DNA of 64,000 bases from Auanema rhodensis (taxonomy: Eukaryota > Nematoda > Chromadorea > Rhabditida > Rhabditidae), in contig OZ059895.1 in NCBI GenBank assembly GCA_964057225.1, positions 4,278,001-4,342,000 of the forward strand. The letters run 5' to 3'. Within the stretch, counting starts at the first letter, position 1. The number at the start of each line of letters is the position of its first letter. The notes beneath the pieces were generated by a model. The model was not told the origin of the DNA. It searched no databases and saw nothing but the letters and a program-made list of their open reading frames with translations. Of this stretch, positions 26,278 through 38,889 are shown piece by piece. The position numbers were made by a program, and so were the translations under genes.

Positions 26278-29200
26278 ATGTACACTCAACATTGCTTCCA
26301 AAAACATTTTAACAAAAATGTTTTCGAAAAATTTCAAAATAATTTAGCAAAAAGTAGATGTTTTTAGATTCCTTTTTTTAAGGCAAAAATGATGGACAAT
26401 GTTATTCAACGAAAAAATTAATTCTTCAGGGTGAAAATCGAGGATATAAGTGTGAACTTATATCAGTTGATATCTCGTTGCATTTTCAAGCTAGCGCAAA
26501 TCTGATAACACAGATCGACGCAGCTTAAAAATCCGCATCGAATGCACTATACTACATTGAGAAACGCTTAATACAAAAATTAGTTATGATCGTTTGAAAA
26601 ATGATGCATTAGTGTATGTTGAGTTTCCATGTACACTCAACATTGCTTCCAAAAACATTTTGACAAAAATTTTTTCGAAAAATTTCAAAATAATTTAGCA
26701 AAAAGTAGATGTTTTTAGATTCCTTTTTTTAAGGCAAAGATGATGGACAATGTTATTCAACAAAAAAATTAATTCTTCAGGGTGAAAATCGAGGATATAA
26801 GTGTGAACTTATATCAGTAGATATCTCGGTGCATTTTTAAGCCAGCGCAAATCTGATAACACAGATCGACGCAGCTTAAAAATCCGCATCGAATACACTA
26901 TACTACACTGAGAAACGCTTAATACAAAAATTAGTTATGATCGTTTGAAAAATGATGCATTAGTGTATGTTGAGTTTCCATGTACACTCAACATTGCTTC
27001 CAAAAACATTTTGACAAAAATGTTTTCGAAAAATTTCAAAATAATTTAGCAAAAAGTAGATGTTTTTAGATTCCTTTTTTTAAGGCAAAAATGATGGACA
27101 ATGTTATTCAACGAAAAAATTAATTCTTCAGGGTGAAAATCGAGGATATAAGTGTGAACTTATATCAGTTGATATCTCGTTGCATTTTCAAGCTAGCGCA
27201 AATCTGATAACACAGATCGACGCAGCTTAAAAATCCGCATCGAATGCACTATACTACATTGAGAAACGCTTAATACAAAAATTAGTTATGATCGTTTGAA
27301 AAATGATGCATTAGTGTATGTTGAGTTTCCATGTACACTCAACATTGCTTCCAAAAACATTTTGACAAAAATTTTTTCGAAAAATTTCAAAATAATTTAG
27401 CAAAAAGTAGATGTTTTTAGATTCCTTTTTTTAAGGCAAAAATGATGGACAATGTTATTAAACGAAAAAATTAATTCTTCAGGGTGAAAATCGAGGATAT
27501 AAGTGTGAACTTATATCAGTTGATATCTCGGTGCATTTTTAAGCTAGCGCAAATCTAATAACACAGATCGACGCAGCTTAAAAATCCGCATCGAATGCAC
27601 TATACTACATTGAGAAACGCTTAATACAAAAATTAGTTATGATCGTTTGAAAAATGATGCATTAGTGTATGTTGAGTTTCCATGTACACTCAACATTGCT
27701 TCCAAAAACATTTTGACAAAAATTTTTTCGAAAAATTTCAAAATAATTTAGCAAAAAGTAGATGTTTTTAGATTTCTTTATTCAAGGCAAAGATGATGGA
27801 CAATGTTATTCAACAAAAAAATTAATTCTTCAGGGTGAAAATCGAGGATATAAGTGTGAACTTATATCAGTAGATATCTCGGTGCATTTTTAAGCCAGCG
27901 CAAATCTGATAACACAGATCGACGCAGCTTAAAAATCCGCATCGAATGCACTATACTACATTGAGAAACGCTTAATACAAAAATTAGTTATGATCGTTTG
28001 AAAAATGATGCATTAGTGTATGTTGAGTTTCCATGTACACTCAACATTGCTTCCAAAAACATTTTAACAAAAATGTTTTCGAAAAATTTCAAAATAATTT
28101 AGCAAAAAGTAGATGTTTTTAGATTCCTTTTTTTAAGGCAAAAATGATGGACAATGTTATTCAACGAAAAAATTAATTCTTCAGGGTGAAAATCGAGGAT
28201 ATAAGTGTGAACTTATATCAGTTGATATCTCGTTGCATTTTCAAGCTAGCGCAAATCTGATAACACAGATCGACGCAGCTTAAAAATCCGCATCGAATGC
28301 ACTATACTACATTGAGAAACGCTTAATACAAAAATTAGTTATGATCGTTTGAAAAATGATGCATTAGTGTATGTTGAGTTTCCATGTACACTCAACATTG
28401 CTTCCAAAAACATTTTGACAAAAATTTTTTCGAAAAATTTCAAAATAATTTAGCAAAAAGTAGATGTTTTTAGATTCCTTTTTTTAAGGCAAAAATGATG
28501 GACAATGTTATTAAACGAAAAAATTAATTCTTCAGGGTGAAAATCGAGGATATAAGTGTGAACTTATATCAGTTGATATCTCGGTGCATTTTTAAGCTAG
28601 CGCAAATCTAATAACACAGATCGACGCAGCTTAAAAATCCGCATCGAATGCACTATACTACATTGAGAAACGCTTAATACAAAAATTAGTTATGATCGTT
28701 TGAAAAATGATGCATTAGTGTATGTTGAGTTTCCATGTACACTCAACATTGCTTCCAAAAACATTTTGACAAAAATTTTTTCGAAAAATTTCAAAATAAT
28801 TTAGCAAAAAGTAGATGTTTTTAGATTTCTTTATTCAAGGCAAAGATGATGGACAATGTTATTCAACGAAAAAATTAATTCTTCAGGGTGAAAATCGAGG
28901 ATATAAGTGTGAACTTATATCAGTTGATATCTCGTTGCATTTTCAAGCTAGCGCAAATCTGATAACACAGATCGACGCAGCTTAAAAATCCGCATCGAAT
29001 GCACTATACTACATTGAGAAACGCTTAATACAAAAATTAGTTATGATCGTTTGAAAAATGATGCATTAGTGTATGTTGAGTTTCCATGTACACTCAACAT
29101 TGCTTCCAAAAACATTTTAACAAAAATGTTTTCGAAAAATTTCAAAATAATTTAGCAAAAAGTAGATGTTTTTAGATTCCTTTTTTTAAGGCAAAGATGA

Positions 29201-29781
29201 TGGACAATGTTATTCAACGAAAAAACTTCAGGGTGAAAATCGAGGATATAAGTGTGAACATATATCAGTTGATATCTCGGTGCATGTTCAAGCTAGCGCA
29301 AATCTGATAACACAGATCGACGCAGCTTAAAAATCCGCATCGAATGCACTATACTACATTGAGAAACGCTTAATACAAAAATTAGTTATGATCGTTTGAA
29401 AAATGATGCATTAGTGTATGTTGAGTTTCCATGTACACTCAACATTGCTTCCAAAAACATTTTAACAAAAATGTTTTCGAAAAATTTCAAAATAATTTAG
29501 CAAAAAGTAGATGTTTTTAGATTCCTTTTTTTAAGGCAAAAATGATGGACAATGTTATTCAACGAAAAAATTAATTCTTCAGGGTGAAAATCGAGGATAT
29601 AAGTGTGAACTTATATCAGTTGATATCTCGTTGCATTTTCAAGCTAGCGCAAATCTGATAACACAGATCGACGCAGCTTAAAAATCCGCATCGAATGCAC
29701 TATACTACATTGAGAAACGCTTAATACAAAAATTAGTTATGATCGTTTGAAAAATGATGCATTAGTGTATGTTGAGTTTCC
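23827..29781 (+). repeat. Higher-order block, 17 monomers, copy 1
   Basis: Seventeen monomers (5,955 bp, two of them 345 bp) in the order F, H, E, F, C, F, C(CGTAAAATT), F, C, G, D, C with TTCTTTATTC, F, D, a TTCTTTATTC monomer with CTCGTTGC tail, F/H mosaic, F. The same order with the same private variants, including CTAATAAC in both D monomers (27331, 28384), recurs 6,306 bp downstream. One C-type monomer (29782-30132) separates the two copies. The close match implies a recent segmental duplication within the array, if the assembly is correct. Confidence 0.85.
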
Positions 29782-30132
29782 ATGTACACTCAACATTGCT
29801 TCCAAAAACATTTTGACAAAAATTTTTTCGAAAAATTTCAAAATAATTTAGCAAAAAGTAGATGTTTTTAGATTCCTTTTTTTAAGGCAAAGATGATGGA
29901 CAATGTTATTCAACAAAAAAATTAATTCTTCAGGGTGAAAATCGAGGATATAAGTGTGAACTTATATCAGTAGATATCTCGGTGCATTTTTAAGCCAGCG
30001 CAAATCTGATAACACAGATCGACGCAGCTTAAAAATCCGCATCGAATGCACTATACTACATTGAGAAACGCTTAATACAAAAATTAGTTATGATCGTTTG
30101 AAAAATGATGCATTAGTGTATGTTGAGTTTCC

Positions 30133-33100
30133 ATGTACACTCAACATTGCTTCCAAAAACATTTTAACAAAAATGTTTTCGAAAAATTTCAAAATAATTT
30201 AGCAAAAAGTAGATGTTTTTAGATTCCTTTTTTTAAGGCAAAAATGATGGACAATGTTATTCAACGAAAAAATTAATTCTTCAGGGTGAAAATCGAGGAT
30301 ATAAGTGTGAACTTATATCAGTTGATATCTCGTTGCATTTTCAAGCTAGCGCAAATCTGATAACACAGATCGACGCAGCTTAAAAATCCGCATCGAATGC
30401 ACTATACTACATTGAGAAACGCTTAATACAAAAATTAGTTATGATCGTTTGAAAAATGATGCATTAGTGTATGTTGAGTTTCCATGTACACTCAACATTG
30501 CTTCCAAAAACATTTTGACAAAAATTTTTTCGAAAAATTTCAAAATAATTTAGCAAAAAGTAGATGTTTTTAGATTCCTTTTTTTAAGGCAAAGATGATG
30601 GACAATGTTATTCAACGAAAAAACTTCAGGGTGAAAATCGAGGATATAAGTGTGAACATATATCAGTTGATATCTCGGTGCATGTTCAAGCTAGCGCAAA
30701 TCTGATAACACAGATCGACGCAGCTTAAAAATCCGCATCGAATGCACTATACTACATTGAGAAACGCTTAATACAAAAATTAGTTATGATCGTTTGAAAA
30801 ATGATGCATTAGTGTATGTTGAGTTTCCATGTACACTCAACATTGCTTCCAAAAACATTTTGACAAAAATTTTTTCGAAAAATTTCAAAATAATTTAGCA
30901 AAAAGTAGATGTTTTTCGATTCCTTTTTTTAAGGCAAAGACGATGGACAATGTTATTCAACGAAAAAATCAATTCTTCAGGGTGAAAATCGAGGATATAA
31001 GTGTGAACTTATATCAGTTGATATCTCGGTGCATTTTTAAGCTAGCGCAAATCTGATAACACAGATCGACGCAGCTTAAAAATCCGCATCGAATGCACTA
31101 TACTACACTGAGAAACGCTTAATACAAAAATTAGTTATGATCGTTTGAAAAATGATGCATTAGTGTATGTTGAGTTTCCATGTACACTCAACATTGCTTC
31201 CAAAAACATTTTAACAAAAATGTTTTCGAAAAATTTCAAAATAATTTAGCAAAAAGTAGATGTTTTTAGATTCCTTTTTTTAAGGCAAAAATGATGGACA
31301 ATGTTATTCAACGAAAAAATTAATTCTTCAGGGTGAAAATCGAGGATATAAGTGTGAACTTATATCAGTTGATATCTCGTTGCATTTTCAAGCTAGCGCA
31401 AATCTGATAACACAGATCGACGCAGCTTAAAAATCCGCATCGAATGCACTATACTACATTGAGAAACGCTTAATACAAAAATTAGTTATGATCGTTTGAA
31501 AAATGATGCATTAGTGTATGTTGAGTTTCCATGTACACTCAACATTGCTTCCAAAAACATTTTGACAAAAATTTTTTCGAAAAATTTCAAAATAATTTAG
31601 CAAAAAGTAGATGTTTTTAGATTCCTTTTTTTAAGGCAAAGATGATGGACAATGTTATTCAACAAAAAAATTAATTCTTCAGGGTGAAAATCGAGGATAT
31701 AAGTGTGAACTTATATCAGTAGATATCTCGGTGCATTTTTAAGCCAGCGCAAATCTGATAACACAGATCGACGCAGCTTAAAAATCCGCATCGAATACAC
31801 TATACTACATTGAGAAACGCTTAATACAAAAATTAGTTATGATCGTTTGAAAAATGATGCATTAGTGTATGTTGAGTTTCCATGTACACTCAACATTGCT
31901 TCCAAAAACATTTTAACAAAAATGTTTTCGAAAAATTTCAAAATAATTTAGCAAAAAGTAGATGTTTTTAGATTCCTTTTTTTAAGGCAAAAATGATGGA
32001 CAATGTTATTCAACGAAAAAATTAATTCTTCAGGGTGAAAATCGAGGATATAAGTGTGAACTTATATCAGTTGATATCTCGTTGCATTTTCAAGCTAGCG
32101 CAAATCTGATAACACAGATCGACGCAGCTTAAAAATCCGCATCGAATGCACTATACTACATTGAGAAACGCTTAATACAAAAATTAGTTATGATCGTTTG
32201 AAAAATGATGCATTAGTGTATGTTGAGTTTCCATGTACACTCAACATTGCTTCCAAAAACATTTTGACAAAAATTTTTTCGTAAAATTTCAAAATAATTT
32301 AGCAAAAAGTAGATGTTTTTAGATTCCTTTTTTTAAGGCAAAGATGATGGACAATGTTATTCAACAAAAAAATTAATTCTTCAGGGTGAAAATCGAGGAT
32401 ATAAGTGTGAACTTATATCAGTAGATATCTCGGTGCATTTTTAAGCCAGCGCAAATCTGATAACACAGATCGACGCAGCTTAAAAATCCGCATCGAATAC
32501 ACTATACTACATTGAGAAACGCTTAATACAAAAATTAGTTATGATCGTTTGAAAAATGATGCATTAGTGTATGTTGAGTTTCCATGTACACTCAACATTG
32601 CTTCCAAAAACATTTTAACAAAAATGTTTTCGAAAAATTTCAAAATAATTTAGCAAAAAGTAGATGTTTTTAGATTCCTTTTTTTAAGGCAAAAATGATG
32701 GACAATGTTATTCAACGAAAAAATTAATTCTTCAGGGTGAAAATCGAGGATATAAGTGTGAACTTATATCAGTTGATATCTCGTTGCATTTTCAAGCTAG
32801 CGCAAATCTGATAACACAGATCGACGCAGCTTAAAAATCCGCATCGAATGCACTATACTACATTGAGAAACGCTTAATACAAAAATTAGTTATGATCGTT
32901 TGAAAAATGATGCATTAGTGTATGTTGAGTTTCCATGTACACTCAACATTGCTTCCAAAAACATTTTGACAAAAATTTTTTCGAAAAATTTCAAAATAAT
33001 TTAGCAAAAAGTAGATGTTTTTAGATTCCTTTTTTTAAGGCAAAGATGATGGACAATGTTATTCAACAAAAAAATTAATTCTTCAGGGTGAAAATCGAGG

Positions 33101-36087
33101 ATATAAGTGTGAACTTATATCAGTAGATATCTCGGTGCATTTTTAAGCCAGCGCAAATCTGATAACACAGATCGACGCAGCTTAAAAATCCGCATCGAAT
33201 ACACTATACTACACTGAGAAACGCTTAATACAAAAATTAGTTATGATCGTTTGAAAAATGATGCATTAGTGTATGTTGAGTTTCCATGTACACTCAACAT
33301 TGCTTCCAAAAACATTTTGACAAAAATGTTTTCGAAAAATTTCAAAATAATTTAGCAAAAAGTAGATGTTTTTAGATTCCTTTTTTTAAGGCAAAAATGA
33401 TGGACAATGTTATTCAACGAAAAAATTAATTCTTCAGGGTGAAAATCGAGGATATAAGTGTGAACTTATATCAGTTGATATCTCGTTGCATTTTCAAGCT
33501 AGCGCAAATCTGATAACACAGATCGACGCAGCTTAAAAATCCGCATCGAATGCACTATACTACATTGAGAAACGCTTAATACAAAAATTAGTTATGATCG
33601 TTTGAAAAATGATGCATTAGTGTATGTTGAGTTTCCATGTACACTCAACATTGCTTCCAAAAACATTTTGACAAAAATTTTTTCGAAAAATTTCAAAATA
33701 ATTTAGCAAAAAGTAGATGTTTTTAGATTCCTTTTTTTAAGGCAAAAATGATGGACAATGTTATTAAACGAAAAAATTAATTCTTCAGGGTGAAAATCGA
33801 GGATATAAGTGTGAACTTATATCAGTTGATATCTCGGTGCATTTTTAAGCTAGCGCAAATCTAATAACACAGATCGACGCAGCTTAAAAATCCGCATCGA
33901 ATGCACTATACTACATTGAGAAACGCTTAATACAAAAATTAGTTATGATCGTTTGAAAAATGATGCATTAGTGTATGTTGAGTTTCCATGTACACTCAAC
34001 ATTGCTTCCAAAAACATTTTGACAAAAATTTTTTCGAAAAATTTCAAAATAATTTAGCAAAAAGTAGATGTTTTTAGATTTCTTTATTCAAGGCAAAGAT
34101 GATGGACAATGTTATTCAACAAAAAAATTAATTCTTCAGGGTGAAAATCGAGGATATAAGTGTGAACTTATATCAGTAGATATCTCGGTGCATTTTTAAG
34201 CCAGCGCAAATCTGATAACACAGATCGACGCAGCTTAAAAATCCGCATCGAATGCACTATACTACATTGAGAAACGCTTAATACAAAAATTAGTTATGAT
34301 CGTTTGAAAAATGATGCATTAGTGTATGTTGAGTTTCCATGTACACTCAACATTGCTTCCAAAAACATTTTAACAAAAATGTTTTCGAAAAATTTCAAAA
34401 TAATTTAGCAAAAAGTAGATGTTTTTAGATTCCTTTTTTTAAGGCAAAAATGATGGACAATGTTATTCAACGAAAAAATTAATTCTTCAGGGTGAAAATC
34501 GAGGATATAAGTGTGAACTTATATCAGTTGATATCTCGTTGCATTTTCAAGCTAGCGCAAATCTGATAACACAGATCGACGCAGCTTAAAAATCCGCATC
34601 GAATGCACTATACTACATTGAGAAACGCTTAATACAAAAATTAGTTATGATCGTTTGAAAAATGATGCATTAGTGTATGTTGAGTTTCCATGTACACTCA
34701 ACATTGCTTCCAAAAACATTTTGACAAAAATTTTTTCGAAAAATTTCAAAATAATTTAGCAAAAAGTAGATGTTTTTAGATTCCTTTTTTTAAGGCAAAA
34801 ATGATGGACAATGTTATTAAACGAAAAAATTAATTCTTCAGGGTGAAAATCGAGGATATAAGTGTGAACTTATATCAGTTGATATCTCGGTGCATTTTTA
34901 AGCTAGCGCAAATCTAATAACACAGATCGACGCAGCTTAAAAATCCGCATCGAATGCACTATACTACATTGAGAAACGCTTAATACAAAAATTAGTTATG
35001 ATCGTTTGAAAAATGATGCATTAGTGTATGTTGAGTTTCCATGTACACTCAACATTGCTTCCAAAAACATTTTGACAAAAATTTTTTCGAAAAATTTCAA
35101 AATAATTTAGCAAAAAGTAGATGTTTTTAGATTTCTTTATTCAAGGCAAAGATGATGGACAATGTTATTCAACGAAAAAATTAATTCTTCAGGGTGAAAA
35201 TCGAGGATATAAGTGTGAACTTATATCAGTTGATATCTCGTTGCATTTTCAAGCTAGCGCAAATCTGATAACACAGATCGACGCAGCTTAAAAATCCGCA
35301 TCGAATGCACTATACTACATTGAGAAACGCTTAATACAAAAATTAGTTATGATCGTTTGAAAAATGATGCATTAGTGTATGTTGAGTTTCCATGTACACT
35401 CAACATTGCTTCCAAAAACATTTTAACAAAAATGTTTTCGAAAAATTTCAAAATAATTTAGCAAAAAGTAGATGTTTTTAGATTCCTTTTTTTAAGGCAA
35501 AGATGATGGACAATGTTATTCAACGAAAAAACTTCAGGGTGAAAATCGAGGATATAAGTGTGAACATATATCAGTTGATATCTCGGTGCATGTTCAAGCT
35601 AGCGCAAATCTGATAACACAGATCGACGCAGCTTAAAAATCCGCATCGAATGCACTATACTACATTGAGAAACGCTTAATACAAAAATTAGTTATGATCG
35701 TTTGAAAAATGATGCATTAGTGTATGTTGAGTTTCCATGTACACTCAACATTGCTTCCAAAAACATTTTAACAAAAATGTTTTCGAAAAATTTCAAAATA
35801 ATTTAGCAAAAAGTAGATGTTTTTAGATTCCTTTTTTTAAGGCAAAAATGATGGACAATGTTATTCAACGAAAAAATTAATTCTTCAGGGTGAAAATCGA
35901 GGATATAAGTGTGAACTTATATCAGTTGATATCTCGTTGCATTTTCAAGCTAGCGCAAATCTGATAACACAGATCGACGCAGCTTAAAAATCCGCATCGA
36001 ATGCACTATACTACATTGAGAAACGCTTAATACAAAAATTAGTTATGATCGTTTGAAAAATGATGCATTAGTGTATGTTGAGTTTCC
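30133..36087 (+). repeat. Higher-order block, 17 monomers, copy 2
   Basis: Position-by-position counterpart of 23,827-29,781. The tracers match at +6,306 bp: CGTAAAATT at 32,233, CTAATAAC D monomers at 33,637 and 34,690, TTCTTTATTC monomers at 33,988 and 35,041, and the F/H mosaic at 35,392. I found no diagnostic difference between the two copies by eye. The match ends at the F monomer that starts at 36,088, where copy 1 has a C monomer. Confidence 0.85.
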
Positions 36088-38889
36088 ATGTACACTCAAC
36101 ATTGCTTCCAAAAACATTTTAACAAAAATGTTTTCGAAAAATTTCAAAATAATTTAGCAAAAAGTAGATGTTTTTAGATTCCTTTTTTTAAGGCAAAAAT
36201 GATGGACAATGTTATTCAACGAAAAAATTAATTCTTCAGGGTGAAAATCGAGGATATAAGTGTGAACTTATATCAGTTGATATCTCGTTGCATTTTCAAG
36301 CTAGCGCAAATCTGATAACACAGATCGACGCAGCTTAAAAATCCGCATCGAATGCACTATACTACATTGAGAAACGCTTAATACAAAAATTAGTTATGAT
36401 CGTTTGAAAAATGATGCATTAGTGTATGTTGAGTTTCCATGTACACTCAACATTGCTTCCAAAAACATTTTGACAAAAATTTTTTCGAAAAATTTCAAAA
36501 TAATTTAGCAAAAAGTAGATGTTTTTAGATTCCTTTTTTTAAGGCAAAGATGATGGACAATGTTATTCAACAAAAAAATTAATTCTTCAGGGTGAAAATC
36601 GAGGATATAAGTGTGAACTTATATCAGTAGATATCTCGGTGCATTTTTAAGCCAGCGCAAATCTGATAACACAGATCGACGCAGCTTAAAAATCCGCATC
36701 GAATACACTATACTACACTGAGAAACGCTTAATACAAAAATTAGTTATGATCGTTTGAAAAATGATGCATTAGTGTATGTTGAGTTTCCATGTACACTCA
36801 ACATTGCTTCCAAAAACATTTTGACAAAAATGTTTTCGAAAAATTTCAAAATAATTTAGCAAAAAGTAGATGTTTTTAGATTCCTTTTTTTAAGGCAAAA
36901 ATGATGGACAATGTTATTCAACGAAAAAATTAATTCTTCAGGGTGAAAATCGAGGATATAAGTGTGAACTTATATCAGTTGATATCTCGTTGCATTTTCA
37001 AGCTAGCGCAAATCTGATAACACAGATCGACGCAGCTTAAAAATCCGCATCGAATGCACTATACTACATTGAGAAACGCTTAATACAAAAATTAGTTATG
37101 ATCGTTTGAAAAATGATGCATTAGTGTATGTTGAGTTTCCATGTACACTCAACATTGCTTCCAAAAACATTTTGACAAAAATTTTTTCGAAAAATTTCAA
37201 AATAATTTAGCAAAAAGTAGATGTTTTTAGATTCCTTTTTTTAAGGCAAAAATGATGGACAATGTTATTAAACGAAAAAATTAATTCTTCAGGGTGAAAA
37301 TCGAGGATATAAGTGTGAACTTATATCAGTTGATATCTCGGTGCATTTTTAAGCTAGCGCAAATCTAATAACACAGATCGACGCAGCTTAAAAATCCGCA
37401 TCGAATGCACTATACTACATTGAGAAACGCTTAATACAAAAATTAGTTATGATCGTTTGAAAAATGATGCATTAGTGTATGTTGAGTTTCCATGTACACT
37501 CAACATTGCTTCCAAAAACATTTTGACAAAAATTTTTTCGAAAAATTTCAAAATAATTTAGCAAAAAGTAGATGTTTTTAGATTCCTTTATTCAAGGCAA
37601 AGATGATGGACAATGTTATTCAACGAAAAAACTTCAGGGTGAAAATCGAGGATATAAGTGTGAACATATATCAGTTGATATCTCGGTGCATGTTCAAGCT
37701 AGCGCAAATCTGATAACACAGATCGACGCAGCTTAAAAATCCGCATCGAATGCACTATACTACATTGAGAAACGCTTAATACAAAAATTAGTTATGATCG
37801 TTTGAAAAATGATGCATTAGTGTATGTTGAGTTTCCATGTACACTCAACATTGCTTCCAAAAACATTTTAACAAAAATGTTTTCGAAAAATTTCAAAATA
37901 ATTTAGCAAAAAGTAGATGTTTTTAGATTCCCTTTTTTAAGGCAAAAATGATGGACAATGTTATTCAACGAAAAAATTAATTCTTCAGGGTGAAAATCGA
38001 GGATATAAGTGTGAACTTATATCAGTTGATATCTCGTTGCATTTTCAAGCTAGCGCAAATCTGATAACACAGATCGACGCAGCTTAAAAATCCGCAACGA
38101 ATGCACTATACTGCATTGAGAAACGCTTAATACAAAAATTAGTTATGATCGTTTGAAAAATGATGCATTAGTGTATGTTGAGTTTCCATGTACACTCAAC
38201 ATTGCTTCCAAAAACATTTTGACAAAAATTTTTTCGAAAAATTTCAAAATAATTTAGCAAAAAGTAGATGTTTTTAGATTCCTTTTTTTAAGGCAAAGAT
38301 GATGGACAATGTTATTCAACAAAAAAATTAATTCTTCAGGGTGAAAATCGAGGATATAAGTGTGAACTTATATCAGTAGATATCTCGGTGCATTTTTAAG
38401 CCAGCGCAAATCTGATAACACAGATCGACGCAGCTTAAAAATCCGCATCGAATACACTATACTACACTGAGAAACGCTTAATACAAAAATTAGTTATGAT
38501 CGTTTGAAAAATGATGCATTAGTGTATGTTGAGTTTCCATGTACACTCAACATTGCTTCCAAAAACATTTTGACAAAAATGTTTTCGAAAAATTTCAAAA
38601 TAATTTAGCAAAAAGTAGATGTTTTTAGATTCCTTTTTTTAAGGCAAAAATGATGGACAATGTTATTCAACGAAAAAATTAATTCTTCAGGGTGAAAATC
38701 GAGGATATAAGTGTGAACTTATATCAGTTGATATCTCGTTGCATTTTCAAGCTAGCGCAAATCTGATAACACAGATCGACGCAGCTTAGAAATCCGCATC
38801 GAATGCACTATACTACATTGAGAAACGCTTAATACAAAAATTAGTTATGATCGTTTGAAAAATGATGCATTAGTGTATGTTGAGTTTCC
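36088..38889 (+). repeat. Transition block between two higher-order regimes
   Basis: Order: F, C, G, D (with CTAATAAC), H with a CCTTTATTCAAGG front, F, C, G. The first four resemble 32,584-33,987 and the rest introduce the CCTTTATTC-front H monomer that characterises the next block. The F monomer at 37,837 has several private changes (ATTCCCTTT, CCGCAACG, ACTGCATTG), and the G monomer at 38,539 has CTTAGAAAT. Confidence 0.75.

Noticed and set aside
2089-31056. Eighteen 75-codon open frames as a multicopy gene family
   Set aside because: They sit at the same phase of a satellite monomer, most copies have two in-frame stops, there is no recognisable domain, and near-identity is explained by satellite amplification.
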